The translations under genes and the position numbers were made by a program. A stretch of 64,000 nt of DNA from Gyromitra esculenta (taxonomy: Eukaryota; Ascomycota; Pezizomycetes; Pezizales; Discinaceae), in assembly GCA_038503075.1 (NCBI GenBank), contig JBCAML010000004.1, positions 207,149 to 271,148 of the forward strand, given 5' to 3'. Below are positions 22,524-33,892 of this stretch, piece after piece (positions within the stretch are counted from its first letter, which is position 1; each line of letters opens with the position of its first letter). A model generated the notes under the pieces. It did not search any database, had not been told where the DNA came from, and saw nothing but the letters and a program-made list of their open reading frames with translations.

Positions 22524-25303
22524 CTATGGGTCGTAGTGGTTATGTAACTCACATTCGCTCTCAGTCTCTGGACGCCCCTCCTCTTTGCCCTCGCCTCGAA
22601 CCTTGGAAATTAAGGCCTTGTCAAGTTTAATCTTGGTCTTTCGAATTATTTCCAGTCTATGGTACTTCGTGATGAAATTGAGCTTTTCTGTGCCACTTTG
22701 TCAGAAAAAATAATAATCGAAAATCAATAACGAAGGTATACCCTACCAGTCTTAGATTCAAAAGTGATTGCAAACCAGGAAAGCTTGATGACCTTTGAAC
22801 CCTCTGGTAAACGCTTCTGATCTAATCTCATACCCGGAAGGTTGTTGAGATCGTCGTTCTTGGATGCTTCCAATACTTGGGCAGAGAACTTCCCCCCATG
22901 CACTGCTGTCTCAATAACCAACTTCGGACAGCAAATTTCGCTTTCTTGGGCTGGTACTGTTTTTTTCAGTAAACTACCGCAACAGCTGGTGTTACAATAC
23001 GTAATGTGATCCCCCACTTTTTTTTATAAAAAACCCCCACATTAGCTATAGCCACAGGAAATCACGGTAGGGAACTAACTAGTAAAAGTAATGAACGATC
23101 TTGCTCCCTTTTCGCTCATGAGATAAGCGAATACCCGAGAAGGCTCTACTGGCTTCATATTCACAACGGTAGTTGTCGGGTTTTCTTGACGTATGGTGGC
23201 TGTCATAGTAGAGGCAGCAACGCTTGGCGCCGATGACCATGTCATTGTTTTTATGGTCGTAGGTGATAAGGAAGCCTCAGTAGATGGCGTGTTGCCATAA
23301 ATGTCAAGGCGAGGACGTGGCTTTTCAAGCCAGAGCTGTAAGAGCCCTGAAGTGAACTTGCGCGTGTTTCTACCGAAACCGGACTCCTGATATTCGGCCC
23401 TCCGGAAGTCCGGTGGCCTAATTGAAGGCTGAGGAGCATAGCCCGAACTTGAAAGTAGAGAATAAGTAAAATTTTTGTTAGAAAAGAAGCCTGGACACTA
23501 ATTTACCTTACATAGACCACTTGTGCCTCCGTGAAGGCATGCTGAAAACTGAAAAGATCTGTAGCGGGCGAAGTCACGTGCTATTAGCTTCGCTAGATGC
23601 GCACCTAAATATTAGAGGCTTGAATAGATTACCCCGCGAGCTACTAAAAGCAAATGTTTTGACCTCGTTGGAGTTATAGAGGGCCAGGTTCCAAGATTCT
23701 GCTTCTGGATTAAAGGCGTAAAACGGTCTTAAATTCCACTCGGATCGACGGATTGTGTATACTAGGGATATGGTATTCCTGTAAGTATGGGAAAATGTTA
23801 ATAGCGAGTATTTAATTACCTTGGGTATTTTCTTTGATTACTCCTCGACTTCTAACACGGACTGTTTCTACACATCGCAGAAGACCTGTTCCTTGGCGAA
23901 ATACCAATAAGTGTACGGGTTGACTCTGAGAAGCACCCGGGAGAAATCTAAAAAGTTTAATCGCATTTAGTTAAGGCTCTTTCTTGCGAATCTGAGCAGA
24001 AAAAGGACACAGATGGCCGAGACATACATGTCCAAAATTAAATCTTCGTCAGGTCTTTCCGAAGCAAGGTCTTGGGTTTCGAAATCGTCAAATTCCACCA
24101 GGATAGTGAACGCACTAGGATCGAGGGAGAGGATCGAGTCCGCGCTTGGAGCCTCGAAAGCTCCAGTCCTAAGAGGCTTAATGGCTTCATCCACTTCCTA
24201 TGTACCTTCCTATTTCAGCATTGATTCGAGCTTTTGAATTACCGAAAGCAGGGTTTTCGGTATACCTTTTTTAATCGTCGGCAATACGAATGCCAGAGAG
24301 ACTTGTCGTCCTTCGTTTTTAGTAGCATTTCGTGCTCCTCCAGTCCGTCAATAATCCAGGATGCCTTCCGCAGACTAAGATACTGCTGAGTGTCTAATGT
24401 CCCTTGATTGGGTGCGCTTGGTTCATATGTTCGGCCCTGGCAATTCCTGGATGTGAGATACAATTGGCAAACGTTTTATATCTCGACGACGTACCTTTTC
24501 TAGCCACCATACGACACTCTTTGTTAGGTCCGGAAGAGGAATTTCTTTTAGCGCGACTCCTCGATCATACATCAGTTGGTTTTGAAACTTGGTATCAAGG
24601 GAATCACTACTCTTGATTTCGAGATCAAGAGCTGGAGGGATTTTGACATGCAGTTCCTTTGGTCGTGACTCTCGTGCTGACTCTGACTTTTGGCAACCAA
24701 ACTGTTCTAGCATATCTTGTATTTCCCAGATACCACCCTGGACGTCGGCGACCCTGATTTTAAGGTCTTCCAGCGACTCTCGGATGTCTGTCAATATCTT
24801 ACTAGAAAAACGTTAACCGCTGTCACCACTCACAGGCGCAGGGACCAAACGTACGTCCTGAAAGGCTCGAGGAGAAAGCTGATTGTGGCCATATGATGCC
24901 TACAGCGATCTACAAGTTCTTTGATTTCGTCCTCAGCTTCCACCCAGTACATCATCTTCCTCATAAAGCCGGCCCCCTCGCCAATGGGATGCTGTTTGAG
25001 CAATCGTCGGACAGTTTCCAGGGTTTTGCTGAAATCCGAGGTGATTTCGCGCAATGCTTCGGACGTTGCTCGGTCATTTGGATGTTCACGGAGTTCGTCG
25101 GGCCTCTTCCCGACCTCTGCAAGGTCGTTTCTCTCATTTATAGCGTTGACGATCTGCTGAAGACCGATCTGTAGATGTCTGGCTGTGATTCTGAACTCTC
25201 CATGAGACTTGGGAGCGCCCTCGATATTCACGCAGTTGTCGAAGATTTCGCGGCACAGGGCGATGCAGGCTATGAAATCTCCCACAGAGAAAGGTAGCGT
25301 CAT
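22524..25303 (-). CDS. conserved fungal protein of unknown function, 10 exons, NLR-like N-terminal domain
   Basis: Exons 24855-25303, 24495-24801, 24266-24436, 24028-24197, 23820-23947, 23633-23761, 23512-23558, 23080-23428, 22747-23016 and 22524-22687 join in frame to 727 residues. The N-terminus (LPFSVGDFIACIALCREIF) has the form of the helical N-terminal domain found in many fungal NLR-like proteins. A helical region follows, then the run TLDTQQYLSLRKASWIIDG with EEHEMLLKT. After that come beta-rich pieces (WNLALYNSNEVKTF, DLFSFQHAFTEAQVVY, LLQLWLEKPRP), a Ser/Thr-rich linker, and a C-terminal piece (GMRLDQKRLPEG, LSWFAITFESKT) that could be a PH-like fold. I recall similar uncharacterised proteins in many ascomycetes but no function. 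The 3' half of the model depends on inferred splice sites. Confidence 0.65.
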
Positions 25304-26242
25304 TCTAAGGAAGTTTCCTGGACAGGCGGGAACAGATATCGCAGGCTCAAAAAATATCCAGAGCAGGCCCTGGTTGCCCTGGCGAGAAGTTAAGTAACGT
25401 AACGGAGGGATGGCCGGCGTATGCTAATCCTCTGATGACCGCAGAGAGACTCAGGGCTGTCCGCCTTGCCGACGCGTGGGCCTATGCTGTACTTTTCGGA
25501 AGAAAGCAGCAAGAGATAACGGTCGAGCAGAGGGTAGAGCACCAACTGGGCCAGTGGTTGGACAGGCTTGGTAGGGGGCAGTGCTAGCCGTTTTGGCTTG
25601 CCAGTAAAAATACCCAAATAAAGCGTGGCTACTAACAAGTTGGATGCTCTTCGTTGCTGCCCCGCAACCGCATCCAGATACATGTCGAGTCTCGTCTCCA
25701 TCACAGGATGTCTCTCGCTTGATGCACAGGCGAAACAGAAATGCCCTCGCGGACAGCTCTGGTGAGGGAATGGGTTCCCCCGCACGAAAAGCCGCCTCTT
25801 TTTTCCTTTTGCTTCCGCCAGCGAATGGCCTGGCTCCGTGAACGAGGCTGAGAAGAATACATGCGCCTGCACAAACAAACCTTATCACGTCGTCGCACAG
25901 GATGGAGTAATGTAACCCTGTAACCAGAACTCGTTGCTGTGTACCACCACGCAGGCGCATGTGCATGCGTCTGTGATGGTAACATATTCGCCGCAGCCTT
26001 GTCCCACCCAAGGGTTCCCTCCCATCCATCCCCCCCGTGCGCATCGAAGGTCTTCTGTATTTGTAGTTAACTAGCTGGTGAACTCTCATGTTCTTTTCTG
26101 CCTCCGTTCTGTCCACAGCCTCACCAGCGTTGATACATTTCTGGGCTCCATTTATAAATTCGTTCCTCGACAACACCTATCGTGCCAGGTGCCATAGTCT
26201 GCCTGCGCTTTTACACGCAATTGCTCTATCCCTCGATACAAC
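25304..26242. other. divergent intergenic region with a long spurious frame
   Basis: This region lies between divergent start codons and must hold both promoters. A minus-strand frame at 25451-26176 is open for 241 codons but has low-information Arg/Ser/Ala-rich composition and no recognisable domain. I see it as chance in GC-richer DNA. Confidence 0.4.
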
Positions 26243-28629
26243 ATGGACGAACAAAAGCAGCCACCTTCTCGGTGGGATACCGAGTCTCTCGGCCCGGAGG
26301 AGCGACAGATCCTTACTGATGCCGATAACGATCCAGCCGCCTTAATTACAAGCACCGGCGAGACCTCAAAAATGGGTTTCTACGATACCTGTGGCATTGT
26401 TATCAATCGCATGATCGGTTAGTCGGTTTTGTCACTAGGCCCCCCCTTCTGGGAAAGACGAGGGGTAAATTTGGTTAGGTTGAATGTACTAATGAGTTGT
26501 AGGAACTGGAATCTACTCTACGCCTGCAACCGTGCTGAAGGTGATTATCTCATCCCCGTAATAGCTGCACATGATATGTTTGTCATTTGGTGTTTATTCC
26601 GAGCAAGATGGCGGAGTTTTCCTTGATACAGTGAAATTGTTCTGCTATGAACCGTGCCTGGCTCTCGGGTTTTTGTGTTCTCGGCTGATTCATTCAGGCA
26701 ACCGGCAGCCCCGCGGGCGTTTTGATCCTTTGGCTGGTGGGTTTCATCGTCAGCTGGTCGGGGCTGATGGTGTATATCGAGTTCGGTTTATCGATACCCC
26801 GGTACACGGACGATGATGGTGTGAAAAAGCCCGTACCAAGATCTGGCGGAGAGAAGAATTATGTGAGCATCCCACGAATCAGTTTCGCATACTGTTTCTA
26901 ATATCTCCATCAGCTGGAATATGTCTACCGGATACCCCGGTACCTAGCCACCTGCGTTTATGGTGTCCTCTTTATTGTCCTCGGAAATACCGCTGGGAAT
27001 GCCATAGCTTTTGCTCAGTATATACTGCAAGCGCAAGGACAATACGACATGAATCATCTCGACAAAAAAAACCAAGGGTTTGTCAAAGGGGTGGCTGTGG
27101 CTGCGACAACCGCAGCTTGTCTACTTCACGGATCCTGGAGGGCTGGCGGTATTGTTGTCAACAACGTCTTTGCCGCCATCAAACTCTGCACTCTCGTGGT
27201 TGTCATTGGGTTCGGGTTCGCCTACAGTGCGAAGCACCCGTCAAGCAATCTTGATCCTTCGTCCTCCTTCAAGTCCGAAACCAAGGGAGGCGGTATGGGT
27301 AATTTATATAGCTACGCGCAATCATTACTGCTAGTTATTTTTGCCTACGGAGGATTTGAGAACGCAAACTTTGTAAGCAGACGTCTTAACTTCATCCCAT
27401 TCGAGATTTGGTACATGTAACTAACAGTCTGGGGTGTTAGATTCTTAGCGAGGTTAGCCAGCCCAAAAAGACATACAAGTATGCAACCATGTTTTCTTTA
27501 ACATTGGTCTCTGTTTTGTACATGTTAACGAACGTCGTATATGTGAGTTTATTCCTCTCGGCAGAGTACTTGGTTGACGCTAATAAAGATGATCCCTGTA
27601 GTTGCTTGTATTACCTTTGGACAACATGAAAGCAGAAGGTGCATTGCTAGGGCTAGGGTATTTTGACTATGTATGTGATCTTTATCAAGGGTGGAGTAAT
27701 CAAGTGCTTACGAGATTCCCAGATTTCCGGGGGAAGCGAGCGGATCAAGAAAGCAGCAGCTTCTTTTATTGCCTTTTCGAGCTTTGGAAACATTATAGTG
27801 GTTACTTTCGTTGCCTCAAGGGGTGAGATTCTTGATACAACTTTAGTCCGCCAGATTAAAGAAAAACTAATATCCCCCCCTTGGCAGTTAAGCAAGAGAT
27901 CGCAAAAGAGGGTGTTCTTCCTTGGTCGCGGATAATTGCGGGTGAGATGCAAACGCCTTTCAGTCGGTTAAGGAATAGGTTACGGAAATCTGCCAACGTT
28001 TCTCCTAGCGACCAAGAAAATACTCCAATCGCAGCCCTTTGCCTTCATTGGTTGTTCTCCGTTATCCTTATCGTCTCGCCGAACGTTGGCGACGCCTATC
28101 TAACACTTTTGCTGCTACATTCATACGCACTTCACATTTGGGTTGGGTTCTTCTTAGGCGCTGGCCTACTGTACCTCTACTTGAAACCTGGATCAACATG
28201 GAGAGCTAAATCGGGATTCTTGCCCATCGGTGGTTGGATTTGGGCGGCAATTTTTGCACTAGCCAACCTCATCATGATAATCATACCATGGATTCCACCG
28301 CATCCGGCCACGCAGTTCAAGTTAATTCTCGCGTACACAAAGTGGTTCACCTATCCTACAGTGGCCGTGGGTCTTATCACATTCGGTTTCGTTTATTGGG
28401 TCGCGTTCGCAAAGATTTATCCACGGATACACCATAGAGAACTCACGGTTAACAGAGTCCCGATTCTTAAAGACGGGGTACAGATTCATGAGGCTGTATT
28501 TCTCAACTGGGTAACTACCCCTTTGACCTTTTCCTAGCCAATGATAATAGTTCTAACCGGTATTAGGTGATACCTCGCTCAGCAGAGGATGGAGAAGGGA
28601 ACTGGGATGACGTTCCTGGGAGAACGTGA
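26243..28629 (+). CDS. LAT-family amino-acid permease (methionine-permease-like, MUP1/MUP3 type)
   Basis: Nine exons (26243-26417, 26503-26540, 26698-26862, 26914-27372, 27441-27542, 27602-27670, 27723-27822, 27888-28510, 28567-28629) give 597 residues. Hallmarks are IVINRMIGTGIYSTPATVL (TM1), WSGLMVYIEFGLSIPR (TM2-3), FAYGGFENANF followed by LSEVSQPKKTYKYAT (TM6 and loop), IIVVTFVASRVKQEIAKEGVLPWS, and 12 hydrophobic segments overall. Yeast Mup1/Mup3 and fungal homologues take up methionine and related amino acids at the plasma membrane; the exact substrate here is not determined. It has a hydrophilic N-terminus and an acidic C-terminus (EDGEGNWDD). A 38-nt second exon encodes part of TM1. 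No lesion is found. Confidence 0.9.
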
Positions 28630-29912
28630 ATACGAAGAGTTCCGAGAACTTAGCAGCGCGCAATACTTTGAAACTTCCTTAGAAAGCTGATGTTAGGAAT
28701 GAGCCTTGCGACTTGTAAATAGAAACGTTTTTCATATGACGAACTGGCTATGATTAGTATTTTCATGTAACTAGTTAATGTATATAGATATCTCTTGGCT
28801 TTTTTTGATTCCTAAGACTCATCCTCCTAAATTAGTGAGCAAGAGCTAGGCATCCAGAATTATTACTATACTGTGTTTAACGTCGATCGTACATGGTCAA
28901 TTCCAAGTGGTACAAGGCTGTGCACAATTTTAAAATGGCTGCCATCTTATTGATAGCTGTTGATATACGCGGACGAAAGCGTATTGATCAGTTAAATAGG
29001 CTATGGTAAGGCCTATCATGATACATTCCTACCAAAGCCCAAATAGAGTAGATTTTGGTTGGGCATTTCGTAAGAAAAACTATTATAACGATTAAATGGC
29101 ACGTGCACTAGGCGAAGAGTGTGATAGAGATAGTAATAGGTATGATGGAGTAATGATCATGAGAGGCCTATCGCGCAAGAACTAGGACGGGGGCTGAGCA
29201 TGAGACGTTGTAGGCAAAACCAACGGCTAGCTACGGGTCAACCTACAGACCACTAACTAGAACATATACGTACGGACAACTCAAGGGCGAGCTTTGGTGG
29301 TGGTGAATGGTAAGGTTCGCTTTTTATAGAGTATGACTTAGTGTCACTAGATGTACTGATTACAAACTAAATTAAACTTGTCATTTCAGTGATTTTGCAC
29401 GTTATTTTCCCTGTGTATTTCGCATGAAGGTACAGTTTTCGCGTTTCGTTATAGCCTAGTACCATTACCAACAAAACATTTAGTTGCCAAGCATCTGAGT
29501 TCTCAATTCGAATAATTAGTGAACTATTGTGAGCTTAAAGTAACACCATTTGGAGATCCTGAGATTAAGAGTTTCTTTCTGGGGCCTAGACGGAAGTAAG
29601 CAACTCAGATGGCTCGGTGTTGGGATATCATTATACCATGGAGCTCCCGAAACCTGAGATCACATCACCGAAATACGAAAATCCCAGGCAAAATTACCTC
29701 TTCACCTCTATTTCACCTCAAACTTAAACCTTTCCCCTCTCTTGGCCCTGTAACCAAGATCCGACCCCTGCATAGCCTTTCTTCCATACTAATTGTCGGT
29801 AATGATTTAGACCGAGAGCTCGGCCAACCGGCTAAATATCGTCATTTAACCCCGCGGTTTTATCAAGACTTTGTGCCCATGGAAACAAAAAGAAGACATT
29901 GAAATACAGTGA
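28630..29912. other. intergenic, no gene seen
   Basis: About 1.3 kb of AT-rich DNA. A 97-codon frame (29609-29902) ends only 10 bp before the aldo-keto reductase start; it has no recognisable homology and is probably leader sequence. It could act as an upstream frame if transcribed. Confidence 0.35.
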
Positions 29913-31201
29913 ATGTTTGCTTCATCTACCTTATACCGCACCGTGCGCGCTGCAATATCTTATTCTTCATCCATCTCCTATTCCCTGCCAAAGACACCGA
30001 TTTTTTCGAAAAGTAAATCCCAGAGTAACAACTTCTCAACTACAATCATGTCGCTCGGAAAAACATATACTCTGAACACTGGAGCTAAGATTCCAGCAGT
30101 TGGTTTGGGGACTTGGCTCTCAAAACCCAACGAGGTCGAACAAGCTGTTGAGTGGGCTTTGAAGGCTGGATACCGCCATATGTAAGTCAGGGATACATGC
30201 TGTAATTTAATTGAGTTGAAATCCCTAACTACTATAGTGATGCCGCTGCTATTTATAACAACGAAGAGGAAGTTGGCCGAGGGATTAAGAAGTCTGGTGT
30301 TCCGCGATCCGAGTTTTTCTTAACTAGCAAGCTATGGAATCACAAACGTGATCCCAAAGATATCGAGAGCGCCCTAGACAAGACACTAAAAGAGCTTCAG
30401 ACGGATTACTTAGATCTTTATCTGGTAACTTGCATAATTAAGCATCGTGCGGGATACGAAAGGCTGATTGAGGCTTTTTTTTTTAGATTCACTGGCCAAT
30501 CGTCTTCAGACCTGGCGATGAACAATTCCCACACACTGAAACTGGCGAATTTGCGCTTGCCGACATCCCAATTGCCGACACCTGGGCGGCAATGGAGAAA
30601 CTTCTTGATACCGGCAAAGTTAAAGCAATTGGTGTTTCTAACTTCAATAAGCGCCGCCTCGAGGAGCTCCTTAAGACCGCCAAAGTCGTACCCGCCGTCA
30701 ATCAGATCGAAGCGCATCCGTTCCTACAACAGCCAGAGCTGAAGCGCTTTCTAGATGGGAAGGGGATCCATATCACTGCCTACAGCCCTCTCGGAAACAA
30801 CATTTACGGGAAGGCGAGAGTTATTGATGATGATGCCGTCAAACAGATTGCAAAAGAGACTGGGAAAGATACCGCACAGGTTCTGATCGCCTGGGCAGTG
30901 AAACGGGGAACTAGTGTGGTTCCAAAGAGTGTTACAAAGTCACGAATTGAATCAAACTTCCAACGTTCGTTCTCTCTATTTCGAGGCGGGGCATAGGACT
31001 AAGGGGGCTGTACTGACTATGTGTGTTACTTTAGAATTTGAACTTTCCGATGAAGCATTTGAGAAACTCCAGAAGCTAGATAAGAACCAACGTTACAACG
31101 ATCCCGTCGAGTGGGGTTTCGATATGTTTGAGGAACACGATGAAGCCTACGTCAAGGCAGCCGCCAAGAAATGGGTTGACGAAAACTGGAAAAAGGAGTA
31201 A
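29913..31201 (+). CDS. aldo-keto reductase (AKR, Gcy1/Ypr1-like NADPH-dependent carbonyl reductase)
   Basis: Four exons (29913-30181, 30238-30424, 30487-30964, 31035-31201) give 366 residues from the first ATG. From the inner ATG at 30048 the protein has 321 residues, the usual AKR length. The AKR tetrad is present: Asp and Tyr in [12 protein letters not shown], Lys in LTSKLWNH, His in [28 protein letters not shown] and [11 protein letters not shown] (phosphate and nicotinamide binding) are intact. The enzyme should reduce aldehydes, ketones or sugars with NADPH in the cytosol. The 45-residue extension from the upstream ATG is rich in Ser and basic residues without acidic ones, like a mitochondrial presequence, so two isoforms are possible. 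Confidence 0.93.
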
Positions 31202-33892
31202 ATGTATTGATACGAATGCGCCTATAGTCTTCTGGCAGTGATCAAATACATATGACTACAGTGCACACGTATCTCAAATCCGATTTCCCGAAGTTCCGAG
31301 CCCTCGATCAAAATACGTACTCTATGTGTTACGTACCACAGTGCCAATGAAAATTGCTTGCAAGATATAAATACTCCTCAAATACAGTACGAAATCAAGC
31401 TATTCGATGCTCGTAATTCCTAGTTACTGTATGTTATACACGTGATTTATTCTGGCTCAAAATTGAAAGCGACGCTTTATCCGACTAGCACCTAAAGCGA
31501 GAAACCTCAACCTTCGCATATGCACCTTTTCCGTCTCTGCAGTTCGGTAATGCAGCAGAATGTTCCATTTTGTACCTGGGGCAGGGTACATGGGTAGTAA
31601 AGTATGGTAGCACTGGTATCGATCCATTTCACGAAATCAACATCCCCGACGCTACTCTTATCATGTGTCGACATCTAATAGGGCATTTGGTTTAAAATCT
31701 CGCTCGTTTTTGCAGAGAAGGTGTTAGCTGCCCACGCAATTCGCAGCTTTGGGTCAAGAGCCCCACTGTTTCTTGAGGCGGAGTCAGGGTCGATGCCCAA
31801 GAGCATATCTACATGTACGTAGTCTTATTGCGGATCATAAAGCTAATCGGGTGCTTATGGTTTCTCTCCAATACTCCTACTCTTAGTTTTCTATTGGCCA
31901 TCGATTACATCTGATCTCAACTTTTTCGTAACATCTATTTTCCATGTCGTGATCAACCCACACACACAGCTCTCGAATGTTGCCAGAATAGGGCAGCCGC
32001 GTAACCGAAGCTTCCTACCCGAGATCCTTTCGAACATGAGCCAAATATCCCGTCTTGTTTTCTTTTGTTTGGTCTTTTGCTGAGCGCTCGATTGAGTGAA
32101 TTCTGGCGAACCCTTAAAGTAGACTTATTTGAAACAGTGGAACGGAAGCCTTTTGCGACTAAAACTCGTAAGCACTTGGTCTATCGCCGATATATAACTA
32201 TAGTTATAGCTATGCTCGATATCAATAAACTGCTATTTAGGAAACCAGAGCTTGAGATTAAGAATAGCTAGCTGGTAGTCACACTCGGGAGTAAATCGAG
32301 ATACGATAATAAGCACCTAAGCAGACGTGGTTAATTGCATTAACGTGAAAATGAATCCGAACTGTGGTTCTACGAATTTCCCGCGGGTTGGGTTCTGTAG
32401 CACACAAGCTTATTAGGCTAGATGAGTAGTGAGTCTTGATGGGGAATTTTTTCGCGAACCGCGCTATCTTATTTATTACCACTTTATATTCAGTCAATAG
32501 ATTAATGGTTATAAAAGTAGATATATATAGCCTCGTAATCGTCTAAGGACCTTAGATCAGTATCAAAACTCAATGCATACAAAACCGGTAGGAGAATTAT
32601 GATTATATATATAGTTATCGCTGTATCGTTTGCTTTATTGTTTGCGCGGAAAGTCCCAAATATAAGTAAGGTGGATGAATATGGCTATTAGAAAGCGTAC
32701 TTGCGCTGAAACAGTTGGCACGAAGCAGCTAACTGCTCGATCCCCTAGCTATAGAGGTGAGCAGCACTACGCGGTTATGTACGGGTGCTAGTGCGCTAAA
32801 ACTTATATCCCTCACTAGCTTTGTCTCCAAGCTTTCTTGGAAGCTACATAAGCCTAGTATATTGAGGAGTTCCGGTTCCGGTACTCGAGCAGTCTTTCGA
32901 ATAGAGTCTTGTAGAAAGCTTTGGTATGGTTTCGATGCCGGCTTAGGATAAAGTCCGGAATAGAGGAGAGTACGAGAATCTCTTTGGCCATGGGCACATA
33001 TCGATAATTATAAGCAAGTATACAAACGGGGTGCATAGCCAGGAGAGCAACCAAACAATCGAGCCATACAGTGACTAGACAGAAGTTTTCGTAATTAGGC
33101 GATTCACACCAAAAGTAGCCTTATTCCACTACCCCCACAACACTCAGGACTCAATGAATTAAATCAGGACATGCTTTTAGGATAAACTAATTGTGTAAAG
33201 ATTACTCTTGAGAAATTTTAGAGGGAGATAGTAAATCCTTTGAGTGCTAGAAAATATTTTGTTGCTGAATTCCATTGCTATGGAAGATTTGTATGGGTTT
33301 CCACACAAAATCAATAAGTTCTAGACTCCTCAAGAATAAAACAGTCATAACCACTCAGGGGAAACACTAGAAAGGCTAGAAAAAATAGAGGATACTACAC
33401 AAATATATTCTAAATCCCTGCCAAGTTCTGAATTTTTTTCGTTATGGGTAGACTGTACTTTTGGCGCTGTTAAAGTGGCTACTTTTGGTGTAAAACAGCC
33501 AATTACGAACACTTTTGTCCTAGTACAGTATATCATCTCTCATACCTACCTATTTCTACAAACTTCGTCTATGTATTTACGCGTAATAAGTTGTGATGAT
33601 ATGGTCGTCTGGAATTTGTTCCAATTCCTTTTGATCGTTTTATTTATCAGGAATGTACATAGTATACAACTATTAGAGTTGAGAAAAGTGACGGTCTTAA
33701 ATATTTTTTTAATGCACTAACGGCTACGAGTAATATTAATTTAGATTGCTACATTATATAGAAGAGTTCACCAGGTTTTATTTAAAATTACAGGCCAAGG
33801 GGCCTACATAAATTTTTAGTTGACTTACCCGCATATATATTATAATCACTACATGTAGCTTATGATTAAGCTGTGTCGACCTCTCACGTATT
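31202..33892. other. intergenic 2.7 kb with one MITE
   Basis: AT-rich DNA between convergent genes (AKR plus, TDP1 minus). It contains MITE family A copy 2 (33069-33528) and TACATGTA octamers at 31810 and 33850. Nothing else is recognisable. Confidence 0.4.
33069..33528 (+). mobile_element. MITE family A, copy 2 (460 bp, TA target site)
   Basis: Same element as 19849-20306, same orientation, flanked by TA at 33067-33068 and 33529-33530. The left end is CAGTGACTAGACAGAAG and the right-end complement CTGTACTAGGACAAAAG. Both copies share the whole interior with scattered substitutions, so neither is a recent exact transposition product of the other. Confidence 0.87.

Noticed and set aside
23512..23540. 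ATG at 23540 as start of a separate 276-residue minus-strand gene.
   Set aside because: Coding frames continue upstream (DLFSFQHAFTEAQVVY and further exons) in phase with the gene starting at 25303, so it is an internal exon.
25451..26176. 241-codon minus-strand frame.
   Set aside because: No domain, biased composition, and it overlaps the probable promoter of the LAT permease; long frames occur by chance in this GC-richer stretch.
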